Part shown: positions 17,093-26,144 of the stretch, piece by piece
Numbering within the stretch: the first letter of the stretch is position 1
How the letters are laid out: every line of letters begins with the position of its first letter
Assembly (NCBI RefSeq): GCF_019800665.1
Contig: NZ_JAHVKO010000001.1
Span: 1 to 64,000, forward strand
From: Microbulbifer agarilyticus
GTDB lineage: Bacteria > Pseudomonadota > Gammaproteobacteria > Pseudomonadales > Cellvibrionaceae
DNA length: 64,000 nt
Direction of reading: 5' to 3'
Position numbers and translations under genes: made by a program
The notes under the pieces: model-generated
Databases searched by the model: none
Told to the model about the DNA's origin: nothing
The model's input: the letters and a program-made list of their open reading frames with translations, nothing else

Positions 17093-17857
17093 CTAATCGC
17101 GCTTTGTGGCCCACAGTAAAAATTCGCGGTTGCCGTCTCCGCCCTTGATTGGGCTTTCAATATAATCCCGCACGGTAAGATCCAGCGCTTCACACAAGGC
17201 GCAGATTTTTTCCTGCACACCTTGATAGAGGCTGGGGTCCTTTACCAGTCCACCTTTACCGATCCCTTCCGGGCCTACTTCAAACTGCGGTTTCACCAGG
17301 CTTAGCAGGTGCCCCTGTGGCTTCAGCAGTGCGGGAAGCTGGGGCAGGATGAGGGTCTGGGAAATAAACGATACATCCATCACCACCGCGTCAAAGCCCT
17401 CATCCCCCCATGGGGAGATCTGCTCGGCAGTGAGATCGCGTGCGTTGACACCTTCGAACAGGTGCATGCGCGGGTTTTCCAGCAATGCCGGCGCCAATTG
17501 GTCGCGCCCCACATCCACTCCCACCACCAGTTCTGCGCCCCGCTGCAGCAGGCAGTCACTAAAGCCGCCGGTGGAGCAGCCTACATCCAGGGCGTGCCAG
17601 CCCGCGGGGTTCAGCCCGGTGTGGTCGAGAATGCCCGCCAGCTTGATACCGGCACGGGAGACATACTGGTCTTCCGGCAGCGCTTCCACGCGCAGCTGGG
17701 TGTCCTCACTCAGGTTCTGGCTGGCCTTGGTGGCGGTGCGCCACTGGCTTCCGGCTGCATCCGATACCTGTACCTGCCCGGCGTCAATCAGTTTGCGGGC
17801 ATGGGTGCGGGAGCTGGCGAGTTGTTGCTGTACCAGCAGTAGGTCGAGGCGGGTCAT
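17093..17857 (-). CDS. tlyA: TlyA-family rRNA 2'-O-methyltransferase (hemolysin-like)
   Basis: About 254 residues. An N-terminal S4 RNA-binding domain (TRLDLLLVQQQLASSRTHARKLIDAGQV) is followed by an FtsJ-type Rossmann methyltransferase with the SAM motif ALDVGCSTGGFSDCLLQRGA. Later blocks MDVSFISQTLILP, LVKPQFEVGP and PIKGGDGNREFLLWA are typical of TlyA. TlyA methylates cytidines in 16S and 23S rRNA and its loss gives capreomycin resistance in some bacteria. An ATG three codons inside a GTG start is preferred; neither has a strong ribosome site. Confidence 0.9.
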   Translation of the reverse strand: MTRLDLLLVQQQLASSRTHARKLIDAGQVQVSDAAGSQWRTATKASQNLSEDTQLRVEALPEDQYVSRAGIKLAGILDHTGLNPAGWHALDVGCSTGGFSDCLLQRGAELVVGVDVGRDQLAPALLENPRMHLFEGVNARDLTAEQISPWGDEGFDAVVMDVSFISQTLILPQLPALLKPQGHLLSLVKPQFEVGPEGIGKGGLVKDPSLYQGVQEKICALCEALDLTVRDYIESPIKGGDGNREFLLWATKRD

Positions 17858-17982
17858 GAAAGGCACTATAGTTCAGAAACAATGGAAGATTAAATCGCTG
17901 CCATGCTAACCTCAGTTTCCCGGATGCGGAAGACGCGGACAGCAGGTAACCGCCCGGTAGATCGTAAAGTAAGCAGACAACC

Positions 17983-18007
17983 ATGTAACTTGGCAACGCG
18001 GTTACAT
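17983..18007 (+). promoter_or_regulatory. Inverted repeat upstream of nhaA
   Basis: ATGTAAC and GTTACAT are perfect 7-base arms separated by 11 bases, 32 bases before the nhaA start. It may be a regulator-binding dyad or a 5'-leader hairpin controlling nhaA. NhaA genes elsewhere are controlled by the LysR protein NhaR or by sodium, but no nhaR is present here. Confidence 0.4.
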
Positions 18008-18038
18008 AGCGGATCTGAATGATAGGAGTTGGTGTTAG

Positions 18039-19481
18039 ATGGCAAATAAGGTTCTGAGTAAATTCAGAGTGCGTAAAGGCAAGGTGTTCGAGGCGCCATT
18101 GGAGAATGCCCTGGGACGCCTGATGACGCCGTTCGATGAATTTATTCACCGCCAGAGTAGCAGTGGTGTACTGCTGATGATTTGCGCAGTGATTGCGCTG
18201 GTGATCGCCAACTCTGCATGGCAGGCGGGCTATGCGCATCTGCTGCACCTACCAGTCAGTTACAACTTCGGTGACTGGTCGCTGTCTATGAGTTTCCATC
18301 ACTGGATCAATGATGGCCTGATGGCGATCTTCTTCTTGCTGGTGGGCCTCGAACTCAAGCGTGAGTTCCTGGTCGGCGAACTCTCCGAAATGAAACATGC
18401 GGTACTGCCCGTGATGGCCGCCATTGGCGGTATGGTGGTACCGGCCCTGATCTTCTCCATGTTCAATGTTGGGACGCCCACCGAGCGTGGTTGGGGTATT
18501 CCCATGGCCACCGATATCGCCTTTGCGGTGGGCTGTATTGCCATCCTGGGGAACCGGGTACCACGCGCGGTGGTGACCTTCCTGGTGGCATTGGCGATTG
18601 TGGATGACCTGGGAGCCATCCTGGTGATTGCCATCTGGTACACCGAAAGCGTCAATATGATCGCGTTGATGGGTGCCTTCCTGCTGACGGCGATTTTGTG
18701 GCTGCTGAATTTGGCCGGGGTACGGCACTCCGCCGCCTATATCTTTGTGGGTATCCTGCTGTGGTACGACCTCCACATCACCGGTGTGCACGCCACGCTG
18801 GCGGGGGTGATTACCGCGATGGCCATCCCGGCGCGTCCGAAGTACGACCCGGTGGCGTTCAGCTCCTTTGTAAAAGACATTATTCGCAGCTTCGACCGCA
18901 GCTTCCGCCCGGGCGACAAGATTATCGCCAACGACGCGCTGCGCGCGCGGGTGTCCGCACTGGATAACGGTGTGCACCTGGTACAGTCCCCGCTGCAGCG
19001 CATGGAAACGCGCCTGCACATCCCGGTGGCCTTTATTGTGGTACCGATTTTTGCGCTGGCCAATGCGGGTATTCCGGTGGACAGCTTTACCAGCGCCGAG
19101 GCAGTGCTGAACCCGCTGACCATTGGTGTGATTTGTGGTCTGGTATTTGGCAAGCTGATCGGCATCGTCGGTGCCACCTGGATCGGCTGGAAACTGGGCT
19201 GGGGTGAACTGCCCAAGCATTCCACTTTCCACCACATCATCGGCGTCGCCCTGCTGGGTGGTATCGGCTTCACCATGTCGATCTTTATTTCAGAACTGGC
19301 CTTTGCAGGTCAGAATGAAATGCTGATTCAGGCCAAGGCAGGTGTGTTGCTCGCGTCCCTGATCGCGGGTATTTCAGGCTTCTTGATCCTGCGCCGTGCG
19401 CCGATCGAGGAGTCCACCCAGAGCGAAGAAGTCGATGTTGTTGCTACCGCCGAGATGAGCACCGGTAGAAAGTTGCCCTGA
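18039..19481 (+). CDS. nhaA: Na+/H+ antiporter NhaA
   Basis: A 480-residue electrogenic sodium/proton antiporter of the inner membrane. The ion-binding aspartate pair is in LAIVDDLGAIL (about residues 189-190). Other NhaA landmarks are FFLLVGLELKREFLVGELS, GWGIPMATDIAFAVG, GVHATLAGVITA and GGIGFTMSIFISELAF. It is about 90 residues longer than E. coli NhaA because of an N-terminal extension and a hydrophilic insert (roughly residues 270-320, RPKYDPVAFSSFVKD onward), as in many marine relatives. It exports sodium to maintain pH and salt homeostasis. ATG start with AGGAG at 10 bases. Confidence 0.95.
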   Translation: MANKVLSKFRVRKGKVFEAPLENALGRLMTPFDEFIHRQSSSGVLLMICAVIALVIANSAWQAGYAHLLHLPVSYNFGDWSLSMSFHHWINDGLMAIFFLLVGLELKREFLVGELSEMKHAVLPVMAAIGGMVVPALIFSMFNVGTPTERGWGIPMATDIAFAVGCIAILGNRVPRAVVTFLVALAIVDDLGAILVIAIWYTESVNMIALMGAFLLTAILWLLNLAGVRHSAAYIFVGILLWYDLHITGVHATLAGVITAMAIPARPKYDPVAFSSFVKDIIRSFDRSFRPGDKIIANDALRARVSALDNGVHLVQSPLQRMETRLHIPVAFIVVPIFALANAGIPVDSFTSAEAVLNPLTIGVICGLVFGKLIGIVGATWIGWKLGWGELPKHSTFHHIIGVALLGGIGFTMSIFISELAFAGQNEMLIQAKAGVLLASLIAGISGFLILRRAPIEESTQSEEVDVVATAEMSTGRKLP

Positions 19482-19526
19482 TCGGTAACTTCTCTAGATA
19501 GTTCTTCAGGCACCCTTCTTAAACGA

Positions 19527-19556
19527 CCCCAGCACCATATAAGCGTGGTGCTGGGG
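19527..19556. terminator. Terminator hairpin between nhaA and the convergent gene
   Basis: CCCCAGCACCA pairs perfectly with TGGTGCTGGGG over 11 bases around an 8-base loop, and the stem can extend through flanking AACGA/TTCGTT with one bulge. It sits between converging genes. There is no long T-run, so efficiency is uncertain. Confidence 0.6.
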
Positions 19557-19616
19557 GTTCGTTACTCTTTCCCTAACTCCCTTCCCAAGCAAACACGGTA
19601 GACGCAGTCGCGAGTA

Positions 19617-20060
19617 TCAGAATACTTCGTGGCGCTGGTAGCGGTTGCAGCGATTGCCGCAGTACGGCTTGTCTGAGCGGATGGTACCACTGGTCGGGTG
19701 GACCAGAAGCTGGCGCTTCTTGTTGCCGTGGTAGGCGACCACATTCCAGTAGCCGTTGCGAAAAACCATGCTGCCGAAGGAGTGGAAGCCCAGTTGCTGT
19801 AAGCGTGCGCGCACCGCGCCGGCGCTCAGGTCAATCTCCGATGGCGTGTGTCCGTCGAGATCCGGCCCATATAGCTGCGGGGGTATCTGGGGGTTGGTTT
19901 TTGGGCCGGAGAACTGGAAGTCCTGGGCGGAAAAGGGGCCTGGTTGTTGTGCGGCGGCCCCGGCGCTTAGCGACAGGGCGGCGGCGAGCAGCGTAGCGCC
20001 GAGAAAGTGACGCTTTCTGTGGGACTGTCCTTGTTGGTGTGGTTCAGTGGCAAACAGCAT
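19617..20060 (-). CDS. Exported hypothetical protein with a PepSY-like C-terminal region
   Basis: A 147-residue protein from the ATG preceded by GGGGAG. A signal peptide (HFLGATLLAAALSLSAGAAAQ) follows a basic, Gln/His-rich leader. The mature part has a Pro-rich spacer (FSGPKTNPQIPPQLYGPDLDG), then VRARLQQLGFHSFGSMVFRNGYWNVVAYHGNKKRQLLVHP, whose pattern of a short helix and three strands resembles PepSY domains. The tail contains two cysteines (YCGNRCNRY) that could form a disulfide. No function can be assigned. It is convergent with nhaA and divergent from the M1 peptidase. Confidence 0.7.
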   Translation of the reverse strand: MLFATEPHQQGQSHRKRHFLGATLLAAALSLSAGAAAQQPGPFSAQDFQFSGPKTNPQIPPQLYGPDLDGHTPSEIDLSAGAVRARLQQLGFHSFGSMVFRNGYWNVVAYHGNKKRQLLVHPTSGTIRSDKPYCGNRCNRYQRHEVF

Positions 20061-20255
20061 GGCGCTCCCCAAATTGCCTTTATCCGGTCATTGATAGGCT
20101 GGGGAGGCGCCAACCCCAAGTGCTGTGGGCTTCCGGCTGTTCGCTGATGCACTTTGCGGTGAGTTGAAGAGTTGCTGAGACGGTATTTCCGGAGCGGAAT
20201 CGCCAGTCACATTAGTACTGCTAGAATGGCGCGCTATTTATCCAATCTGTGAAAA

Positions 20256-22631
20256 ATGGCGCCAAATATGACCATTAAGACCTTATACCGTCGCTTGGGC
20301 GCGGTACTGCTCGGATTTGCCGGAACCTCCGCGGCTATTGCCGCCGACCCGCTGAACGTCACCGGCGACAAGTTCCGCCAGCTGGAAGAGCTTCTGCCCA
20401 CCCCGAACACCTATCGTGCCGCTTCCGGTGCGCCGGGGCATGCCTACTGGCAGCAGCAGGCGGACTACGACATCAAGGTCTCCCTGGATGATGACAAGCA
20501 GCGCATCACCGCGTCGGAAACCATCACTTACACCAACAACTCGCCGGATACCCTGCGTTACCTGTGGGTGCAGCTCGACCAGAACCGCTTCAAGCCAAAC
20601 TCTTCCGGCAACCTGGCGGCGCCGGTAGACGTTGAGTCCATCGCCCCGGACACCATCCCGTTCCGCAGCTTCCGTCGCGAAGTGGTCTCCGCGGAATTCC
20701 AGGGTGGTTATGACATCACCAAGGTGGCGGATGCCCGTGGCCGTGACCTGCGCCACACCATCGTCGACACCAACATGCGCATCGACCTGCCGCAGCCGCT
20801 GAAGTCTGGCGACAGCGTCACCTTCCAGATCGACTGGGAATACAACATCATCGAGCAGAAGGCATTGGGTGGCCGCTCCGGTTACGAATATTTCGAGCGC
20901 GATGGCAACTACCTGTACGAGATTGCCCAGTGGTTCCCGCGCATGGCGGCGTATAACGATGTGAGCGGCTGGCAGAACAAGCAGTTCCTGGGCCGTGGTG
21001 AGTTTGCCCTGGAATTCGGTGATTACCGCGTGGCTATCGAAGTGCCGGCGGACCACATCGTTGCCTCCACCGGTGTACTGCAGAACCCGCAAGACGTACT
21101 GACCCGCGAGCAGCGCGCGCGCCTGAAAAAGGCCGAGACCGCGAAGAAGCCGGTAATGATCGTGACCAAGGACGAAGCCCTGGAGAACGAGAAAGACCGC
21201 GCAACTGCCCGCAAGACCTGGGTGTTTGAAGCAGAGAACGTGCGTGACTTTGCCTGGGCTTCCTCGCGTAAGTTCCTGTGGGATGCGCAGGGCTACAAGA
21301 AGGGCGGCACCGACACCATGGCGATGTCTTACTATCCGGAAGAGGGTACCCCGCTGTGGGACAAGTACTCTACCGAAGCCATCATCCACACCATGGAAGT
21401 GTTTAACCGCTACAGCTTCGATTACCCGTACCCGACCTCCATTTCGGTCAATGGCCCGGTAGGTGGTATGGAATACCCGATGATCACCTTCAATGGTCCG
21501 CGTCCGGAGATTGATGAGGAAGACCGCAGCAAGCGCACCTATTCCCGTCGCACCAAGTACGGCCTCATCTCGGTGATCATCCACGAGGTAGGTCACAACT
21601 ACTATCCGATGATCGTGAACTCCGATGAGCGTCAGTGGACTTGGATGGACGAAGGCCTCAACACCTACGTTCAGTTCCTGGCGGAGCAGGAGTGGGAAGA
21701 GAAGTATCCGTCTCGCCGTGGCGATGCACGCAAGATCATTGAGTACATGAAGAGCGAGAACCAGGTACCGATCATGACCAACTCAGAATCCATTCTGCAG
21801 TTTGGTAACAATGCGTACGGCAAGCCGGCGACTGCGCTGAATATCCTGCGTGAAACCGTCATGGGTCGCGAGCTGTTCGACTTTGCGTTCCGCGAGTACT
21901 CCCAGCGTTGGAAGTTCAAGCGCCCGATGCCGGCGGATTTCTTCCGCACTATGGAAGACGCGTCCGGTATGGATCTGGACTGGTTCTGGCGCGGTTGGTT
22001 CTACACCACTGACAATGTGGATATCAGCATTGATGCAGTGAAACACTATACCGTGGGTACCAAGGACCCGGATGTAGAGGGCCCGTGGAAGCGTGAGCGT
22101 TTCGAGGAAGAGCCGGAGTCGGTAACCAAGCAGAAGAACCGTGCGAACAAGATGACGCGCATTGTGGACGGCAAGCCGGAGCTGGCGGACTTCTACAATG
22201 AGCACGATGAGTTTGATGTGTCCAATGCGGATCGCAATCGTTACCGCGGTATGCTGGATGGCCTGGAAGACTGGGAGCGCGATCTGCTGAAAGTAGAGAG
22301 CAATGTGTACGTGCTGAATTTCAGCAATATCGGTGGTTTGGTGATGCCGATCATCCTGAAACTGGACTACACCGATGGTTCTTCTGAAGAACTGCGTATC
22401 CCGGCGGAAATCTGGACCCGCAATGCGGCCAAGACTTCCAAGATGCTGGTGCGCGGTAAGGACAAACTGCTGAAGTCGGTTGTGGTTGACCCGCACTGGG
22501 AGACGGCCGACGTAGACGTGGAGAACAACCACTACCCGCGCCGTATCATCAAGTCGCGTCTGGAGCTGTTCAAAGACGAGAAAGCGCGCAACCTGATGAA
22601 GGACTGGCAGGAAGAGCTGAAAGAGGACTAA
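20256..22631 (+). CDS. Exported M1-family (gluzincin) metallopeptidase
   Basis: A 791-residue secreted aminopeptidase-like protein. The signal peptide is TIKTLYRRLGAVLLGFAGTSAAIAA. The substrate-recognition motif is GPVGGMEYPMI, a variant of GxMEN in which Tyr replaces Asn. The zinc site is HEVGH at residues 443-447 with the third ligand Glu466 in WMDEGLNTY, exactly the HExxH-18-E spacing. N-terminal M1 beta-sandwich sequence precedes it. Such periplasmic M1 proteins are common in marine bacteria; substrate specificity is unknown. A second in-frame ATG at 20268 gives an equally good signal peptide. The downstream DUF6702-like gene is often its neighbour in related bacteria. Confidence 0.9.
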   Translation: MAPNMTIKTLYRRLGAVLLGFAGTSAAIAADPLNVTGDKFRQLEELLPTPNTYRAASGAPGHAYWQQQADYDIKVSLDDDKQRITASETITYTNNSPDTLRYLWVQLDQNRFKPNSSGNLAAPVDVESIAPDTIPFRSFRREVVSAEFQGGYDITKVADARGRDLRHTIVDTNMRIDLPQPLKSGDSVTFQIDWEYNIIEQKALGGRSGYEYFERDGNYLYEIAQWFPRMAAYNDVSGWQNKQFLGRGEFALEFGDYRVAIEVPADHIVASTGVLQNPQDVLTREQRARLKKAETAKKPVMIVTKDEALENEKDRATARKTWVFEAENVRDFAWASSRKFLWDAQGYKKGGTDTMAMSYYPEEGTPLWDKYSTEAIIHTMEVFNRYSFDYPYPTSISVNGPVGGMEYPMITFNGPRPEIDEEDRSKRTYSRRTKYGLISVIIHEVGHNYYPMIVNSDERQWTWMDEGLNTYVQFLAEQEWEEKYPSRRGDARKIIEYMKSENQVPIMTNSESILQFGNNAYGKPATALNILRETVMGRELFDFAFREYSQRWKFKRPMPADFFRTMEDASGMDLDWFWRGWFYTTDNVDISIDAVKHYTVGTKDPDVEGPWKRERFEEEPESVTKQKNRANKMTRIVDGKPELADFYNEHDEFDVSNADRNRYRGMLDGLEDWERDLLKVESNVYVLNFSNIGGLVMPIILKLDYTDGSSEELRIPAEIWTRNAAKTSKMLVRGKDKLLKSVVVDPHWETADVDVENNHYPRRIIKSRLELFKDEKARNLMKDWQEELKED

Positions 22632-22663
22632 GCTCGAAACTGCGGCATGGTCCCATCTGGCCC

Positions 22664-22782
22664 GGTGGCGGTGACGCTACCGGGTACAGACTTGTGAGAC
22701 ACGCCGTGCACCCATCCCTGGGGGCTCTGCAAAAACATCCTGTTTTTGAAGGTCTCACAAGCCTGTACCCGGCACCGCCACC
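22664..22782. repeat. Long imperfect inverted repeat with nested hairpin
   Basis: The left arm (22664-22700: GGTGGCGGTG ... CCGGGTACAG ... CTTGTGAGA) pairs with the right arm (22752-22782: TCTCACAAG, CTGTACCCGG, CACCGCCACC) over about 30 bases with small bulges. Inside, AAAAACA and TGTTTTT (22731-22747) form a second hairpin. It lies between the M1 peptidase and the next gene on the same strand. The size and structure suggest a REP/MITE-like dispersed element or a strong attenuator rather than an ordinary terminator. Confidence 0.75.
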
Positions 22783-22862
22783 TTCGCCCGCAACTTTGTG
22801 TTCTTTTGTTGTCGCGTCTTACACTTCAACTATTCCATAGCTGTATCACTTGGATGCCTAAT

Positions 22863-23357
22863 ATGCGTATTTCTACTCCCAAACTGATTGCGTTTTTGTC
22901 TCTGGTTGCCCTGTTGTTTGCATCACAGGCCCACGCCCACCGCTACCACTTCGGCCTCACCGAAATGGCCGTGAATGAGCGCACCCAGTCTCTGGAAATC
23001 ACCCATCGTTTCTTTATCGCGGATGTGGAGCGCGCGCTGCAGTTGAGCGCGAGTAAGGAAATGAAGGATGCCAAGGCGCAGATGGAGGCGTATGTGAATG
23101 ATCGCTTTCAGTTGCGCACCGCCGATGGTGCAGTGATCAAGCCCAAGTGGGTGGGAATGGAAGCGGATGTGCACGATGTTTGGGTGTATCAGGAGCTGCC
23201 GCTGGCGGAGGTGCAGGGTAAGAAACTGCAGGTGCGTCAGTCGATGCTGATGGAGATGGAGCGAGATCAGGTGAATACCGTGAACGTTACCCGCGATGGC
23301 AACACTGAAACCTTTACCCTGAAGCCTGGCTCCAGTGCGGTAACGGTTCAGTTCTGA
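22863..23357 (+). CDS. Exported DUF6702-like protein
   Basis: About 164 residues with a clear signal peptide (MRISTPKLIAFLSLVALLFASQAHA) followed by HRYHFGLTEMAVNERTQSLEITHRFFIADVERAL. This is the arrangement of the small periplasmic DUF6702 family: a His-containing start, then a strand-helix domain. Function is unknown; relatives often lie beside M1 peptidases, as here. The ATG used follows GGA at 8 bases; another in-frame ATG lies three codons upstream. The upstream inverted repeat separates it from the peptidase gene and may reduce cotranscription. Confidence 0.75.
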   Translation: MRISTPKLIAFLSLVALLFASQAHAHRYHFGLTEMAVNERTQSLEITHRFFIADVERALQLSASKEMKDAKAQMEAYVNDRFQLRTADGAVIKPKWVGMEADVHDVWVYQELPLAEVQGKKLQVRQSMLMEMERDQVNTVNVTRDGNTETFTLKPGSSAVTVQF

Positions 23358-23392
23358 GGTTTATGCTTGAGGTTTTTGCCTGAGATGTGTGC

Positions 23393-25162
23393 CTAGCCGC
23401 AGCTACAGCAGCGGCGGGTTTTTTCGGTCTTGCCGATACCGGGGTTGAAGGTGTTGGTGGGGTCGAGTTGTTCGAAGAATTCGCGCTGTGCGTCGGGCGC
23501 TTGATACAGGTGGCCGACGTTGTGCTCTGCGGGGTAGCGCGCTCCCCGCTGGTCGAGCAGTGCGAGCATGGCTTTCTTGACCGCCTCGTGATCGGCGTCT
23601 TTTTTCAGGACGTAATCCTGATGGAAGACGTTACACAAGAAGTGGCCGTAGTAGAGGCGCTGCTCCAGTTGGTCGGCGATTTCTGCCGGTAGCTTTTCCT
23701 CCCAATCCATATCGTTGCGCCGCAGTGCAATATCCAGTGGCAGCAACTCTCCCACACGTTTGTAATGTACGGCCTGGTAGCGCATGGCGGCACCGGCGGA
23801 GACAAAGCGATGCAGCATGGCTTTGCTGGCTTCCTCTGGTGTACAGGTAAAAAAGTCACCCGTGTTTTCTCCTCTTTCGAAAAAGGCCTGCAGCCATTCG
23901 TGGGTGCTTTCAATTCCATCGTCCGCTACCTTGACGATCAGGTGGTGTGGATACTTTTCCCGATAGTCCAGCATGCGCTTGGGCAGATGTTGCGGGAGTA
24001 GCTTGCTGATTTTTTGTAGCAGGCGTTCACTCAGAAAACGCGGCAGGAAGCCGCGTTTTTCCAGCCAGGCATCAACGCGACCTTTGAGGGCGAAGAAGCG
24101 TGGCATGTTGCCGGTGCCGAGTTTGTTGATCAGATAGAAACTGTCTCTTCCGTATTCCGCGGCAAGATCAAACATGTCGCGGTGCAGGTATTCACCGAGC
24201 AGGGGAATAGTAGGTAACTCGCTCAGTAGGCCCCTGCGCAGGCGCGCAAACACGGCGGGATCGTCGCTGCCGATATAAAACGTTTGCGTGCGCTTGGGGG
24301 TGGGGTAGGTGTCGAGGCGTACCGCGAACACCGCGACCTTGCCGGCGCAGCCGCTGGTTTCAAACAGGCGGCGCGGGTCGGCATTAAATCTTGCCGGGGT
24401 GTCGGCGTCTACATCGCGTACCCGTTCCACATATTCCCGGTCCGAAGCCATGCGCGGACGGGTGTTATTGTCCGAGTAAGCGAGTTGCCCGACATCTGCA
24501 AAGTTGCCGTGCTCGAGGTTAGTGAGTATTTCCTCGGGGGTTATACCCAGCTCGATGCCCAGGTGATTGATCAGTTGCAGTTCGCCGCCGGCATCGACCT
24601 GTGCGTAGAGCGCCAGCTCGGTATAGGCTGGGCCCCGTTGGCAGAGTGCGCCGCCGGAATTGTTGGCGATACCACCGATAATGGAGGCGCCCAAACAGGA
24701 CGAGCCGATCTCGGAGTGTGGCGAGCGCTGCAGCGGCGCCAGCTGTTTTTCCAGGCTGTTGAGGGTGGCGCCGGGCAGGGCGACAACTTGTTCACCGTGG
24801 TGATTTCCTTTACCCAGCAGGTGAATGGTGTCCATGCGCAGGGTATTGATTACCACAACCGGGCGATCGTAGTCGGTGCCGCTGGGGGTGGAGCCTTCTG
24901 TCAGGCCGGTGTTGGCTGCTTGCAAGATTATGATCGCACCCGCGTGCACGCAGGCTTCCAGTGTGCGCCAGAGTTGCAGCAGCGAATCCGGGAACACCAC
25001 CGCAAGTGCGGCGCCCTCACCAGAGCGATAGCCGGTGCGATAGTACTCGTTGCGCTCGGCATCGGTAATTACGCGCTCGCGGCCCAGTAACTGTGCCAGT
25101 TGTTGGACCAGTTCCTGGGCGTTCGCGCGCGTATCAACGGTGCGGGAGGTGGATTCTGGCAT
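23393..25162 (-). CDS. dld: Quinone-dependent D-lactate dehydrogenase
   Basis: A 589-residue peripheral membrane flavoprotein that oxidises D-lactate to pyruvate and passes electrons to quinone. The FAD-binding type-4 domain shows VVFPDSLLQLWRTLEACV, QAANTGLTEGSTPSG and SCLGASIIGGIANNSGGALCQRGPAYTEL. The C-terminal cap contains the Dld membrane-binding region (KYPHHLIVKVADDG, GAAMRYQAVHYKRVGELLPLDIALRRND, EHNVGHLY). Length is close to E. coli Dld (571). The tail ends in KTRRCCSCG, a cysteine cluster not expected in the family. Together with the PepSY gene nine bases upstream it may form a short operon. Confidence 0.92.
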   Translation of the reverse strand: MPESTSRTVDTRANAQELVQQLAQLLGRERVITDAERNEYYRTGYRSGEGAALAVVFPDSLLQLWRTLEACVHAGAIIILQAANTGLTEGSTPSGTDYDRPVVVINTLRMDTIHLLGKGNHHGEQVVALPGATLNSLEKQLAPLQRSPHSEIGSSCLGASIIGGIANNSGGALCQRGPAYTELALYAQVDAGGELQLINHLGIELGITPEEILTNLEHGNFADVGQLAYSDNNTRPRMASDREYVERVRDVDADTPARFNADPRRLFETSGCAGKVAVFAVRLDTYPTPKRTQTFYIGSDDPAVFARLRRGLLSELPTIPLLGEYLHRDMFDLAAEYGRDSFYLINKLGTGNMPRFFALKGRVDAWLEKRGFLPRFLSERLLQKISKLLPQHLPKRMLDYREKYPHHLIVKVADDGIESTHEWLQAFFERGENTGDFFTCTPEEASKAMLHRFVSAGAAMRYQAVHYKRVGELLPLDIALRRNDMDWEEKLPAEIADQLEQRLYYGHFLCNVFHQDYVLKKDADHEAVKKAMLALLDQRGARYPAEHNVGHLYQAPDAQREFFEQLDPTNTFNPGIGKTEKTRRCCSCG

Positions 25163-25171
25163 TGCGGTGGG

Positions 25172-25453
25172 TCAGTTGTTGTCTTCCTTCATCTCCAGAA
25201 TTTCCCCGCTGTTGGGGTCTACTTCCAGATCCCACTTTTTGCCCTCCTTGTAGGCTTCAACCTCCCAGCGGCCCTTGTCCAGGGTTACTTCGACTACTGG
25301 GGTGTAACCCTGTTGTTCCAGCTTGGTAAGCACCATGGATAACGCCATGGCACCGGGGGGCGGCTTTTTGTCTTTGGTGTCGTCCTGGGCGGCTGCGACC
25401 GCGGCAATGCCACCGAGGGTGACGGCGAGGAGCGAGTTTTTGACGTTTTTCAT
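25172..25453 (-). CDS. Small periplasmic PepSY-domain protein
   Basis: A 93-residue protein with signal peptide MKNVKNSLLAVTLGGIAAVAAAQ and one PepSY unit (ALSMVLTKLEQQGYTPVVEVTLDKGRWEVEAYKEGKKWDLEVDPNSGEIL). PepSY domains are thought to bind or inhibit peptidases or to sense envelope conditions; the role here is unknown. It is nine bases upstream of dld on the same strand. A GGGAGTACCAC stretch precedes the ATG. Confidence 0.85.
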   Translation of the reverse strand: MKNVKNSLLAVTLGGIAAVAAAQDDTKDKKPPPGAMALSMVLTKLEQQGYTPVVEVTLDKGRWEVEAYKEGKKWDLEVDPNSGEILEMKEDNN

Positions 25454-25517
25454 GTGGTACTCCCTAAACCGGCCGCTATTCGAGCCGGTTTCTCGAAGTG
25501 ATGGCCTTGTCCGGAAA

Positions 25518-26015
25518 TCAGTCGTTGTTGCTGAGGCGCTGCTGCATCATAAAACACCACTCGTCACTGCCGCCGTCGGGGCCATGGGCGTCGTCCATCT
25601 TGTCGCCACCGGTAAGCTTTTCCATCGCGGTAAACCATTCTTTGGAGCCCACTTCAGGCAGCCCGGTGGGGTAGTGTTCGGCAATGGCCAGGCCCTGGGT
25701 TTTCATCACCTCACCGTTGACCCACTCAAACCATTTTGCGTTGCAGATTAACTGTCCCTCACTGTTTGGGCTTTCGGGCGAGTCGGTGCTGCTGGTATCA
25801 CCGGTACTGGCTGCCGATGACGTACTGTCGCCAGTGGGAGGGGTTGTTTGGGTGTTGGGATCTGGCTCGGTAACGGTGACTTCTTCCACCACCTCCGCTT
25901 CTGTGGTCGGTGCAGTATCCGGATCGTTGGTATCGGATTTGCGGCTGCAGCCGTGGAGGGCGACAGATGCCGCAAGAGTCGTGGCGAGCGCAGTGAGCAA
26001 GAGTTTACGGGTCAT
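25518..26015 (-). CDS. Hypothetical lipoprotein
   Basis: A 165-residue protein with a lipoprotein signal (MTRKLLLTALATTLAASVALHGC; lipidation Cys at about 23). A long Thr/Ser/Glu/Pro-rich linker (residues 25-75) is followed by a small globular tail with conserved-looking LICNAKWFEWVNGEVMKTQG and WCFMMQQRLSNND. Two cysteines in the tail may pair. I do not recognise the family. It is upstream of the PepSY gene in the same direction (64-base gap). Confidence 0.7.
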   Translation of the reverse strand: MTRKLLLTALATTLAASVALHGCSRKSDTNDPDTAPTTEAEVVEEVTVTEPDPNTQTTPPTGDSTSSAASTGDTSSTDSPESPNSEGQLICNAKWFEWVNGEVMKTQGLAIAEHYPTGLPEVGSKEWFTAMEKLTGGDKMDDAHGPDGGSDEWCFMMQQRLSNND

Positions 26016-26144
26016 GAGGTCTCCTAAACTGTGCGTGCGTGTTCACTTGAACAGCGGTGGCGCCGATTTGCTCGGGTACGTGCACTAAGCATAGGTGGAT
26101 TTTGGTGCCTTGCACGGCGGAGGGGCTTGCTGGAGCAGCAAAAC

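Noticed and set aside
18249-19235. A 328-codon antisense frame opposite nhaA
   Set aside because: Extremely rich in His, Gln and Arg, a codon-shadow composition; no domain.
20283-21596. A 437-codon antisense open frame under the M1 peptidase
   Set aside because: The protein is His/Arg/Val-rich without family features; the plus-strand gene has a complete zinc site.
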